Assembly (NCBI GenBank): GCA_040007395.1
Contig: JBDTVG010000256.1
Span: forward strand, 1 to 60,035
Source of the DNA: DATGFK01 sp040007395
GTDB taxonomy: Bacteria; Chloroflexota; Anaerolineae; Aggregatilineales; UBA2796
DNA length: 60,035 nt
Reading direction: 5' to 3'
Part shown: piece after piece, positions 1-8,176 of the stretch
How positions within the stretch are numbered: position 1 is the first letter of the stretch
How the letters are laid out: every line of letters starts with the position of its first letter
The notes under the pieces: model-generated
Seen by the model: only the letters and a program-made list of their open reading frames with translations
Database searches by the model: none
Told to the model about the DNA's origin: nothing
Made by a program: the position numbers and the translations under genes

Positions 1-315
1 CGAGCAAGCGCTTGCTTCATCGTCTTGCCCCGGCTTAATTTTCAAACACGCTCTATATGTACACTTACTGCATATTGAAAATACTAGCACACCTTACTTA
101 TTGTTCCATAAATTTTGTGAGAATTTTGTTCGTTATTATCAAACTGTGAGAATTTTGGAAGATAGCCATGCAGAAGTTTATTGGCATCTTCGGTTGCACT
201 CATTCGTTAACAGTTAACCATAACTTGTTAACCTGCTGTTACGTCTCTTTTAAATATCATGCAGTATAGTTCCCTGAGAGAGAATCATTCGGTGGCGTAA
301 TGGTGGAGGAACGTT
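1..315. other. AT-rich intergenic region upstream of the PHP gene
   Basis: No convincing gene is seen. The stretch is clearly richer in A and T than the coding regions. It holds two exact copies of the 13-mer TGTGAGAATTTTG (116-128 and 145-157) and three GTTAAC palindromes at 206-232. A TATAGT at 265-270 could be a -10 box for the PHP gene, but I found no good -35 hexamer at the right distance. Confidence 0.6.
206..232. promoter_or_regulatory. Cluster of three GTTAAC palindromes (possible operator)
   Basis: GTTAAC occurs at 206-211, 213-218 and 227-232, about 85 bases before the start of the PHP gene and just upstream of a possible -10 box. Three copies of one 6-bp palindrome within 27 bases is more than chance would usually give, even in AT-rich DNA. 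A regulator site is an inference; no binding protein can be named. Confidence 0.25.
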
Positions 316-987
316 TTGGGCAAAGCAGACCTGCATATGCACAGCACTTACAGCGATGGCTACCAGACGGTGGCTCAGATTCTGCAACGGGTTGAGCAAT
401 ACACTGAGTTAGATGTGATTGCGATTACCGATCACGACTGTATCGACGGCGCACTACTAGCCCGCGACCTGTCCACACGCAATCGGGGGCGGATCGAGGT
501 AATCGTTGGTGCAGAGATCAGCACCCGCGATGGACATTTACTAGCCTTGAATATCGAGCACTTGATCCCGGCTAACCTGCCCATGTCTGAAACCATTCAG
601 GCGATCCATGAACAGGGCGGACTAGCAGTCGTGGCACACCCATTGAGCCGTTGGTGTCCCTCGGCAAAGCTGGCAACCCTGTTGGAACTGGCAGCCCATA
701 AAGATCATACTCCCGACGGTATCGAAATTTACAACGGCAGCTTTGCCGGAGTCGGCAGCAATAACCGTGTACGCGAGTTGAATGATGCACAGTTGGGTTG
801 GAGCGCGACGGGTGGCAGCGACGCTCACACCATGAGTGCTATTGGCAGCAGCAGTACAGACTTTCCCGGCTCACGCAGGGTGGATCTGCTAAACGCGCTC
901 CGGCAGCATCGTACAGTAGCGTGCAGCGGTTTCTGGTCTACCCTGACCTTTGTCAAATATACACTGACCATAGCCGCCAAACGTTAG
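316..987 (+). CDS. PHP-domain metal-dependent phosphoesterase
   Basis: A PHP-fold phosphoesterase of the TrpH/RNase AM-like group, 223 aa. Metal-binding motifs are visible in order: DLHMHSTYSDG (H7, H9, D14), ITDHD (H40), GAEIS (E67), AHPLSR (H108), EIYNG (E137) and GGSDAH (D169, H171). All ligands expected for a trinuclear PHP site appear present. Family members cleave nucleotide or nucleic-acid phosphoesters in the cytoplasm; the substrate here is unknown. It is shorter than the usual 270-290 aa and lacks the inserted domain of longer homologues. The start is a TTG placed 5 bases after GGAGGA (305-310); the next in-frame ATG would cut off the first metal-ligand histidine. It stands alone and converges on the HAD-DinB gene. 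Confidence 0.85.
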   Translation: MGKADLHMHSTYSDGYQTVAQILQRVEQYTELDVIAITDHDCIDGALLARDLSTRNRGRIEVIVGAEISTRDGHLLALNIEHLIPANLPMSETIQAIHEQGGLAVVAHPLSRWCPSAKLATLLELAAHKDHTPDGIEIYNGSFAGVGSNNRVRELNDAQLGWSATGGSDAHTMSAIGSSSTDFPGSRRVDLLNALRQHRTVACSGFWSTLTFVKYTLTIAAKR

Positions 988-1003
988 GCATAAAACCACC
1001 TTG

Positions 1004-2245
1004 TCAGGAATGTGCTTCCTGACGGCAACGCCCTAGCGTCTCGCAAAGCTGATTAATATGCAGACGATCATGGCGTGCTGTGAAGTGCGCCATTTCCATT
1101 AGCGTTGTTGGCCCAAAGATGCTGTGTCGCGCCGGACGCTGCCAGTCAGCAGTGCTCAGACCATTCAAAAAATCCAACGTCTGGCAGCGTTCTTCCCAGA
1201 ACTCATGCAGCACCCTATTACCATCTTCAGCCGTGAGATTGCGCTGATAAGGGCCGGGCGGCGGCTGTGGCTGTGAGATAAACGGGTTGTCTTCGTGAGC
1301 GATCCGCTGTAAACGCGGGCGCTGGACATCGCGTTCGCTGTCGCGCAGATGACAGATAATCTCCAGCGGTGACCATTCGTTCGGGTCGGGTCGCATGTTC
1401 CAGTAGTCTGGCTGGATCGTCTCAACCAGCCCGAACAGCGCCCCGACATTGCCCAACAGATGCGGCACTATCTGTGCCACCGTGCGTGGGCGTGGTTGCA
1501 AAGTTGTGAGCCAGCCCCCCGCGACACGCTGCTCGAACTCTGCCAGCGACCCGGAGCCATCCGGCATGAAATCGGCGGGAACATCATTGGGTAGCGGATT
1601 TCCCCAGTGCAGCCAGAAGGTATTTAGGCCAGCCTGCGCAGCGGGGATCATATCCTGAGTGAAGTTGTCGCCTATCATGATGGTTTCGTCTGCCTCAACA
1701 CCCACTCGCGCTAGCAATTCGGCATAAAAGTGCGGCGCAGGTTTGGTAAAGTGCATCTCCTCAATGTTGGTGATAAAGGCGAATGGGTTACGCGGTGCAT
1801 CCAGCCCAGCCCAGATCAAGCGCTGCCGAACGGCTTGCAGCGGAAACAGCGGATTGGTGGCAATGACCGCCTTCAAGCCCATCTCGGCGAGGCGGTCTAC
1901 CAGACTTGTCGCAGCGTCAATGCGCGAGGTTGCCGCACCCATCAGCAGGTAATCGCCCTGATGAAACTCATCAAAGATCTGTTGCAGCAGCCCATCAGGG
2001 AGATCGTAACTATCCACGACGGCAGCATTGAAGATCGCGGCGTTAGTGCTCGTTGGGTCGAGATTCTGTATCGTTTTCCCCATCGCCCGTTGAATCACTT
2101 TGCTCAGTGGGACCTCGGCACTTTCCAGCGCTGGGTATCGCCTCAGCATCAATTGGGTGAGTTCAGTCAGGTATCGTTTGACAAAAGCATCGGTATCGAG
2201 CCATAGCAGCGTATCGTCAAGATCGAGAAACACAGCTTTGATCAT
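1004..2245 (-). CDS. HAD hydrolase fused to a C-terminal DinB-like domain
   Basis: 413 aa with two domains. Residues 1-215 are a HAD-superfamily hydrolase: motif I DLDDTL (D8, D10), motif II near ATNP (130-132), motif III lysine K168 and motif IV IGDNFTQD (D193). Residues about 255-410 resemble the DinB/YfiT four-helix fold, with the usual metal triad candidates H299 (IICHLRDSE), H392 and H396 (ARHDRLH). Stand-alone HAD enzymes of this type are phosphatases; DinB proteins often act as thiol-dependent or metal-dependent transferases. Joining them in one chain is unusual. The stop overlaps a small hairpin at 1003-1023 (GTCAGGAA/TTCCTGAC) between the convergent genes, perhaps a terminator. The substrate is unknown. 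Confidence 0.85.
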   Translation of the reverse strand: MIKAVFLDLDDTLLWLDTDAFVKRYLTELTQLMLRRYPALESAEVPLSKVIQRAMGKTIQNLDPTSTNAAIFNAAVVDSYDLPDGLLQQIFDEFHQGDYLLMGAATSRIDAATSLVDRLAEMGLKAVIATNPLFPLQAVRQRLIWAGLDAPRNPFAFITNIEEMHFTKPAPHFYAELLARVGVEADETIMIGDNFTQDMIPAAQAGLNTFWLHWGNPLPNDVPADFMPDGSGSLAEFEQRVAGGWLTTLQPRPRTVAQIVPHLLGNVGALFGLVETIQPDYWNMRPDPNEWSPLEIICHLRDSERDVQRPRLQRIAHEDNPFISQPQPPPGPYQRNLTAEDGNRVLHEFWEERCQTLDFLNGLSTADWQRPARHSIFGPTTLMEMAHFTARHDRLHINQLCETLGRCRQEAHS

Positions 2246-2370
2246 TATGTATCATTTATCCTCAGCGGCTCAGAGGTTTATGGTTTGAATGCGATTTATC
2301 TTTGCGTTTTCCCCTAACCACGATTGTTGCGTCGTCCTCGCGTATCGTAGAAAGGGGTAAACGAGTGTGG

Positions 2371-2402
2371 AAATCCCTCTCCATTGGCGCGGAGAGGGAT
2401 TT
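2371..2402. repeat. Palindromic repeat, 12-bp stem
   Basis: AAATCCCTCTCC (2371-2382) pairs perfectly with GGAGAGGGATTT (2391-2402) around an 8-base loop, followed by AAGGTGAGGA. The same core and flank occur in the larger element at 45011-45113, so this is a dispersed family. It sits between two minus-strand genes and may also end transcription of the upstream one. Translations through such repeats give spurious proteins containing LTLNPSP. Confidence 0.7.
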
Positions 2403-2423
2403 AAGGTGAGGACTATTCCGTAC

Positions 2424-2789
2424 CTATTCCGTATTTCCTGAGTTTTCCAACGCATCCAGAAACGCATCAAAACTGGGACGTTCGGCATTGCACTTCAAGC
2501 AGCCGACAAAAGGATCTTCGATGGCTAAGTTATGCTTTTCGCAGTAAGCATCGATCTCATTGCGGCGACCAAGCCCCAGAAACCCCGCCTTAATCGTCAG
2601 TCGCAACCGCATATAGGGACTGGCGTTGGCCCGCAGAATATCGGGCAGGGCACATTTGGCACAGTCGCCGGGATGCCACTCCGCCGACTGCGGGTTGCGG
2701 GCGGCAAGGCGACACTCCTGTACTTCCTTGCGACGGTAATTCAAATCTTCGTAGTATTGAGGGCATTCCTTGCCCGCAGGTGTTCTCAT
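2424..2789 (-). CDS. Small Cys-rich conserved hypothetical protein
   Basis: 121 aa from the ATG at 2789; an in-frame GTG at 2807 would add six residues, and neither has a clear ribosome binding site. Cysteines are spaced in pairs or short motifs (KECP, QECR, GDCAKC, YCEKH, GCLKC), which suggests a metal-binding protein such as a zinc ribbon or an Fe-S protein. I do not recognise a named family, although proteins starting MRTPAGKEC are, to my memory, found in Chloroflexi. No transmembrane segment is visible. It lies alone between the palindromic repeat and maeB. Confidence 0.7.
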   Translation of the reverse strand: MRTPAGKECPQYYEDLNYRRKEVQECRLAARNPQSAEWHPGDCAKCALPDILRANASPYMRLRLTIKAGFLGLGRRNEIDAYCEKHNLAIEDPFVGCLKCNAERPSFDAFLDALENSGNTE

Positions 2790-2909
2790 CGTGTTTATTC
2801 TACCCACATCATCCGTTACTTTGAACGTGATCTAGAGTAATTATAAACTTGAATGTCCCATAATTCACATTAAAAAACTGAATGAATGCGGAGATCTGCC
2901 AGTGCCACC

Positions 2910-5159
2910 TTACCCCCGCGATTGTGCATCCATGACTGCGACTGCCGTCATCGCCATGATCGCTTCGACATCATCACCCGTTTGCAGGACATGGATCGGC
3001 GCGTCAAGGCCGAGCAAGATCGGGCCGATAGACCGTGCGCCGCCTAACCGAGCCAGCAGTTTATAAGCGATATTTGCCGACTCCAGACTCGGAAACACCA
3101 ATACATTCGCCTGTCGAATATTGCTGAAAGGATAACGCGACTCCATTAACTCTGGCACAACAGCAACGTCGGCCTGCACTTCACCTTCAATGGCAATATC
3201 GGGGCGGCGGGCTTGCACCAGCGCTACTGCCTTACGAACCTTGTTCGCTAGGGGATGCGGTGTGCTGCCAAAGTTTGAGAAGGACAGCATAGCAACATTG
3301 GGCGTAATGGTTAATTGTGTGGCAAAGTCGGCGGCGAGTATCGCGATCTCTGCCAAATCTTCGGCGCTCGGTTCGATATTGACCGTCGCATCAGTGAAGA
3401 CATAGACCTGACTACGGGCGATCATCAGGTAGACTCCGCTGGCTTTTTGCATCCCCGGTCGCGTATGAAAGATTTGCAAGGCAGGACGGATCACATCAGG
3501 GTAATCGTAGGTCAGACCCGCTAGAAAAGCGTCCGCGTGTCCGGCCTTGACCATCATCGGCCCAAAGATATTCGGATTCAGGACATCTTCGTAGGCACGC
3601 GCTAGCGTTACCCCTTTACGTTGACGCAGCGCGAAATATTGCTCGGCATACTTGAAGCGATCTTCTGAGGTGGTTGGGTCGATCACTTTGGGGGTGTAAC
3701 GTTCTAGCCCAAGTTCGATCACACGCTTGGCAATCACATCAGGACGGCCTAGCAGGATTGGGAAGCCAATTCCGTCATCTTCGACTGCCGCCGCTGCCCG
3801 AATGATCGAGATTTCCTCGCCCTCGCCAAAGACCACGCGGCGAGGCGACGATTTGGCCTTGTTGATGATATACGAACGCACTTGGGTACTCTTGCCCACT
3901 CGCATCGATAGAGTATGTACATACTCGTCAAGATCGATGTTCTTGCGGGCGACTCCGCTTTCCATCGCGGCTTTGGCGACGGCAGGCGACTCCCACAATA
4001 GCACCCGTTGATCTAGGGGTTTAGGGATCAGGTAATCTGGTCCAAAGCGCAGCATCTCCAGACCATACGCTCGCAGGACGCTTTCTGGTACATCTTCGTG
4101 CGCCAATTTTGCCAGCGCATGACAAGCCGCAACTTTCATTGCTTCGTTGATCGCCCTCGCCCGTACATCCAGCGCCCCACGAAAGATAAAAGGAAAGCCT
4201 AGTACATTGTTGACCTGATTTGGATAGTCGCTGCGCCCCGTTGCTACAATTGCATCTGGGCGGGCTTCCTTCGCTAACTCGTAGCTGATCTCCGGGGTCG
4301 GGTTGGCAAGGGCAAAGATCATTGGGTGATCGCCCATCGACTTGACCATCTCCTGACTGACGATGTTACCTGCACTCAGACCGAGGAACATATCCGCACC
4401 GCGCAGCACTTCGGTGAGCGTTCGCATCTCAGTGTCGGCGGCATAGCGAGCCTTATAGGGGTCCATCGCTTTTTCGCGCCCCTTGTAGATTACGCCGAAT
4501 TCGTCGCACATGATAATATTTTGCTGCTGCACCCCAAGTTCGATGTAAAACTTGACCGTCGAGAGCGCCGCTGCACCTGCACCCGTCACCACCAGATGTA
4601 AATCCTCGATCCGTTTGCCAGTCAGTTCCAGCCCATTGAGCAGCGCCGCGCCCGTGATAATGGCAGTGCCGTGCTGGTCATCGTGAAAAACGGGAATATC
4701 CAGCAGTTCGCGTAATTTTTCTTCGATATAAAAACATTCTGGCGCTTTAATATCTTCCAGATTGATCCCGCCAAAAGTCGGCGCAATCGCCTTGACCACA
4801 CGGATTACTTCGTCGGGATCGTGCGAATCTAACTCAATGTCGAACACATCGACATCGGCAAAGCGCTTAAACAGGACTCCTTTACCTTCCATCACGGGTT
4901 TACTCGCCAACGCCCCGCGATCTCCCAACCCCAGAATCGCCGTACCGTTGGAGATAACCCCGACCAAGTTGGCTTTTGCCGTGTACTCATAGGCCGTTTC
5001 TGGATCGCGTTGCAATTCCAGCACAACATCAGCGACACCGGGTGTATACGCCAGCGACAGATCGCGCTGGGTCAGGACAGATTTGGTGGGAACGACTTCG
5101 ATTTTGCCGGGTCGCCCTTGGCTATGATAGTCAAAGACCTCTTGCGTGGTAACACTCAT
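2910..5159 (-). CDS. maeB: NADP-dependent malic enzyme with C-terminal phosphotransacetylase-like domain (MaeB type)
   Basis: 749 aa, the normal length of MaeB. It decarboxylates malate to pyruvate with reduction of NADP, linking the TCA cycle to pyruvate. The N-terminal malic domain has GNGTAILGLGD-like sequence (SNGTAILGLGDRG), the KAPECF lysine and FHDDQHGTA. The cofactor domain carries VVTGAGAAAL. From about residue 430 (RVVFGEGEE) to the end there is the phosphate acetyltransferase-like domain that in MaeB binds effectors such as acetyl-CoA rather than acting as an enzyme. The start ATG at 5159 is preceded by AAGGAG (in the reverse complement of 5161-5180). It is divergent from the TerB-like gene; the 188-bp region between holds an AACAAG-N8-CTTGTT inverted repeat at 5224-5243. 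Confidence 0.95.
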   Translation of the reverse strand: MSVTTQEVFDYHSQGRPGKIEVVPTKSVLTQRDLSLAYTPGVADVVLELQRDPETAYEYTAKANLVGVISNGTAILGLGDRGALASKPVMEGKGVLFKRFADVDVFDIELDSHDPDEVIRVVKAIAPTFGGINLEDIKAPECFYIEEKLRELLDIPVFHDDQHGTAIITGAALLNGLELTGKRIEDLHLVVTGAGAAALSTVKFYIELGVQQQNIIMCDEFGVIYKGREKAMDPYKARYAADTEMRTLTEVLRGADMFLGLSAGNIVSQEMVKSMGDHPMIFALANPTPEISYELAKEARPDAIVATGRSDYPNQVNNVLGFPFIFRGALDVRARAINEAMKVAACHALAKLAHEDVPESVLRAYGLEMLRFGPDYLIPKPLDQRVLLWESPAVAKAAMESGVARKNIDLDEYVHTLSMRVGKSTQVRSYIINKAKSSPRRVVFGEGEEISIIRAAAAVEDDGIGFPILLGRPDVIAKRVIELGLERYTPKVIDPTTSEDRFKYAEQYFALRQRKGVTLARAYEDVLNPNIFGPMMVKAGHADAFLAGLTYDYPDVIRPALQIFHTRPGMQKASGVYLMIARSQVYVFTDATVNIEPSAEDLAEIAILAADFATQLTITPNVAMLSFSNFGSTPHPLANKVRKAVALVQARRPDIAIEGEVQADVAVVPELMESRYPFSNIRQANVLVFPSLESANIAYKLLARLGGARSIGPILLGLDAPIHVLQTGDDVEAIMAMTAVAVMDAQSRG

Positions 5160-5347
5160 GCTATTTTTAACTCCTTGTAATGATCCACATCGCGGTCACA
5201 CGAGTCTTGAAATTTATATCCTCAACAAGCGCGAATACTTGTTAAAACCCAGTATAAAGACGAAGTTGCAGATCAAGAAATGTCTAATTCAGGACAGATC
5301 GCGTTATACTTATCGATAGATTAAACACTGCTTAAAAGGAATGGATT

Positions 5348-6232
5348 ATGGCCTTTCTGGATAATCTGGTAAATCGAAAAATACCGCCGGACGATGCGGC
5401 AGTCAGTACAGGAGTTGCCACACTTCACTTGAGCGGCGAGTTCACCGATCTTGAGCGGCGGCTCATAGGGATTTTCCGCGATCAGTATCCTTCACTTAGC
5501 GTCCTCGAAGATACCGCTTTTGAGGCACTCGTAGAAAAGGCTGTCGATCTGATCGAGAATCAGAACGTGATTCAGGACGTTTCACAGTTCGTTCAGGAGT
5601 ATCTCGCCCCCGCCATCGCCACCGCCGACGAACGGGCTGCCGCCTATCGCTACGCCTATGCGTTGGCGATGGCGAACCTGAACGTCGATCCGGGCGAACA
5701 GCAGTTGCTTGACGGCATGAAATCGGTTTTCGCCCTGAGTTCGGCAACTGTTGCGTCAGCAGAGGCGCAGATTCTTGCAGAGTTCGCGCCGCTGCACAAA
5801 GCATTGGCAGCCATCGTCGTGGGCTTTATCGTTGTGACCGCCGACGGTCAAATCTTCGAAGAAGAACTCACTGCCATGCACGATGCCCGGACGCTGCTAG
5901 AACCGATTGCCCGCCTCGACGATAATCAGTTCACGCTGGTCTATGACCTCGGCCTGAGTATCTACAATCGCTTCCTAACCGACCCCGATAACCGGTCGGC
6001 CTTCCTGTACAACGTTGTGGTCAAGCAGTTAAATACCCGCGATCTGCGTGTACAGGCGTTTCACTATGCGGCGAGTGTTGCAACCGCTGATGGCGATCTT
6101 GCCAAAACGGAAGTCGATACACTCAAGGACATTTTACACGCGCTGCAATTGAGCGATGCTGCCGGGGAAGCGATCTTCAAACAATACATGGATCGCGTCA
6201 AGACAATAGACGGCAAACCCGTCGAACAGTAG
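5348..6232 (+). CDS. TerB-like helical protein
   Basis: 294 aa, all alpha, with no signal peptide. Two regions resemble the TerB (tellurite resistance) helical fold: around residues 150-175 (GFIVVTADGQIFEEEL) and around 235-265 (AASVATADGDLAKTEV), each with the acidic xADGxxxxxE pattern that starts TerB repeats. TerB domains are thought to bind metal ions and sit in stress-response complexes; no catalytic function can be assigned. The ATG at 5348 follows AAAAGGA (5334-5340) by seven bases. A -10-like TATACT is at 5305-5310. No ter operon partners are nearby. Confidence 0.7.
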   Translation: MAFLDNLVNRKIPPDDAAVSTGVATLHLSGEFTDLERRLIGIFRDQYPSLSVLEDTAFEALVEKAVDLIENQNVIQDVSQFVQEYLAPAIATADERAAAYRYAYALAMANLNVDPGEQQLLDGMKSVFALSSATVASAEAQILAEFAPLHKALAAIVVGFIVVTADGQIFEEELTAMHDARTLLEPIARLDDNQFTLVYDLGLSIYNRFLTDPDNRSAFLYNVVVKQLNTRDLRVQAFHYAASVATADGDLAKTEVDTLKDILHALQLSDAAGEAIFKQYMDRVKTIDGKPVEQ

Positions 6233-6341
6233 ATCGTGTTGTGAAGCGTCCACACTTATAGCTAATTTTCGAAACGGTAGAGGGTCGAGCTTGCTCGGCC
6301 TTTCTCTTTACAATGCAACTTAATGAAAGGTGTTATGTTCA

Positions 6342-7460
6342 ATGGCATCAAATATTGAAAGTCCAACGTTCCGCTATGCCATTATTGGCGGCGGCGCGAG
6401 TATTGTCGCTACCCATTTGAAAGCGCTGGCACAATTGCCGGGAGCGCAGGTCGTAGGGTTAGCCGATATAAAAGCGGAACTCGCAGTATCGCGTGCTGCC
6501 GAACTTGGCTGTCCATTCTTCACCAATCACCGCGAAATGTTGAGCGCAGTGAAGCCTGATATTGTCGTCGTATGTACGCCACATCCCTCGCACTGCGAAC
6601 TAGTGATCGAAAGTTTGCAAGCAGGGGTTCATGTGTTGGTGGAAAAACCGATAGCGATTGAAGTGGCACAGTCCGACCAGATGATTGCTGCTGCGGAAGC
6701 CACCAATAAGATTCTGGCGGTAAATTTTCAGCACCGTTTTCGCCCCATCATTGAACGGGTCAAACAACTCATCGACGCAGGCGAGATCGGATCGCTCGTG
6801 CGAGTCTTATGTATCGAACCTTGGTTTCGTACCGATGCGTACTATCGCACGGCGACATGGCGTGGAACATGGGTTGGTGAGGCGGGCGGCGTAATGATGA
6901 ATCAAGGACCGCACACGCTTGACTTGTTGTGCTATCTGGTTGGAATACCGAGCAAAGTCTGGGGACATATTCAAACGGTTGCTCATCATATTGAGACGGA
7001 AGACAGCGCACAGGCCATGCTTGAATTTGCCGGGGGCGCATCGGGCTATTTAGACATCAACACGGTAGAAGCTGGCAACCGTCGCATGGAGATCGTGGGG
7101 GATCGCGCCGCACTGGAAATCGCCAACAACCAGCTTACGATACATCGCTTTAGCACTGCCTTGAGCGAGTATCGGACGACTAATCAGGAGATGTTCGGAT
7201 CGCCAACGATAGCTTCCGAAACGATTGATCTACCCGGCGATGCTGGTGGTCATTTGGCGGTGTATCAGGATCTACAGTCCGCCATTCTCGAAAAACGACA
7301 GCCACGCTGCACTGCTCGCAGTGCGGCGATGTCATTGGAATTGGCGAATGCTATTACCCTATCCAGTTTTACACAGCAAGCCGTGAACATGCCTTTGGAT
7401 CGCGCCGCTTATAGCGAACTGTTGTCCGAGTTGAAAATGGGGCAGCTTTCGCTACGTTGA
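6342..7460 (+). CDS. Gfo/Idh/MocA family oxidoreductase
   Basis: 372 aa. An NAD(P)-dependent sugar or inositol dehydrogenase-like enzyme. The N-terminal Rossmann part has GGGASIVATHLKAL in place of the usual GxGxxG, and the family signature EKPIAIE (catalytic-type lysine) follows near residue 100, as expected. The C-terminal domain contains the conserved DLLCYLVG stretch. The ATG at 6342 is chosen because GAAAGG (6325-6330) lies 11 bases upstream; a GTG at 6330 would overlap that ribosome binding site. The substrate cannot be read from the sequence. It converges on the UlaG-like gene. Confidence 0.88.
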   Translation: MASNIESPTFRYAIIGGGASIVATHLKALAQLPGAQVVGLADIKAELAVSRAAELGCPFFTNHREMLSAVKPDIVVVCTPHPSHCELVIESLQAGVHVLVEKPIAIEVAQSDQMIAAAEATNKILAVNFQHRFRPIIERVKQLIDAGEIGSLVRVLCIEPWFRTDAYYRTATWRGTWVGEAGGVMMNQGPHTLDLLCYLVGIPSKVWGHIQTVAHHIETEDSAQAMLEFAGGASGYLDINTVEAGNRRMEIVGDRAALEIANNQLTIHRFSTALSEYRTTNQEMFGSPTIASETIDLPGDAGGHLAVYQDLQSAILEKRQPRCTARSAAMSLELANAITLSSFTQQAVNMPLDRAAYSELLSELKMGQLSLR

Positions 7461-7520
7461 TATAGAGCGCGATATAGCAATCGGGTAATAGGATCGAGTA
7501 AGTTAAGCGGTGGTTAGGCT

Positions 7521-8138
7521 TTACTTCTTCTCAGGCATAATTACCTGAGCAAGATTCTCGCGCTCCACGCATTCCGCAAAGTGGCGAGCATCAATCGCCG
7601 TTCCGCCCTCGGAAGCGTTACCCCAGTGGCTAGGGATGACCCAGCGCGGACGCAGCCGCCGGACGGCTTCGACGGCGTTCTCAACATCCATCGTTTGCCT
7701 GCCACTGATGGGTAAAATGGCAATATCAGGGTGAATCGAGGCCATTTCATCGAATAGATCCGTATCCCCAGCATAGTAAATGTCATAGTGATCCATTGAG
7801 ATCACGAAGCCCAGACCGCCAAATTCTTTGGGATGATGACCATTATATGCAGGCACGGCCTTGATCGAAACTTTATCGATATTCATCACCTGCCAAGGGC
7901 GCAACTCCGACAGCGGGCCAATGACAGCAGAGGTCATGTGGTTGCCGATAATCACGGTCTCTGGGCCGCGCAGTTTTTCCACATCTGCCGGAGAACAATG
8001 ATCATAATGGTCGTGGGTGATCAGAATAATATCCGCGTGAAAAATCGGGCGGGCGACACGCCAAGGATCAATATAAATCAGCGGAAAACCTTCTACCCGG
8101 AAACTGCCATGCCCAAGCCATTCAATACGCTCTATCAT
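7521..8138 (-). CDS. UlaG-like metallo-beta-lactamase-fold hydrolase
   Basis: 205 aa. The MBL-fold metal motif THDHYDHCSP is present, with HHPKE, YAGDTDLF (aspartate ligand) and IPSHWGN (last histidine). This is the short UlaG/ZipD-type subgroup, often annotated as metal-dependent hydrolase or L-ascorbate-6-P lactonase-like; the true substrate is unknown. The ATG at 8138 is preferred over a TTG at 8141. No Shine-Dalgarno sequence is seen in the 25 bases before it, where the iscB element ends. Insertion of that element probably separated this gene from its own leader and promoter. Confidence 0.88.
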   Translation of the reverse strand: MIERIEWLGHGSFRVEGFPLIYIDPWRVARPIFHADIILITHDHYDHCSPADVEKLRGPETVIIGNHMTSAVIGPLSELRPWQVMNIDKVSIKAVPAYNGHHPKEFGGLGFVISMDHYDIYYAGDTDLFDEMASIHPDIAILPISGRQTMDVENAVEAVRRLRPRWVIPSHWGNASEGGTAIDARHFAECVERENLAQVIMPEKK

Positions 8139-8156
8139 CAAAATTGGCGCAGGAAA

Positions 8157-8176
8157 CCCGGATCTTTAGATCTGGG
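8157..8176. repeat. Terminal hairpin of the iscB element, distal side
   Basis: CCCGGATC (8157-8164) pairs with GATCTGGG (8169-8176) around a TTTA loop, with one G-T wobble. The loop shares its sequence with the hairpin at the other end of the element. The iscB stop codon (8166-8168, TAA on the minus strand) lies in this loop, so gene end and element end coincide. Confidence 0.7.

Noticed and set aside
1730..2206. Plus-strand 158-aa frame opposite the HAD gene
   Set aside because: It is the antisense of a clear HAD domain with all motifs and has no recognisable features of its own.
2270..2488. Small frame containing LTLNPSP
   Set aside because: It is a false translation of the palindromic repeat at 2371-2402 and has no protein-like features.
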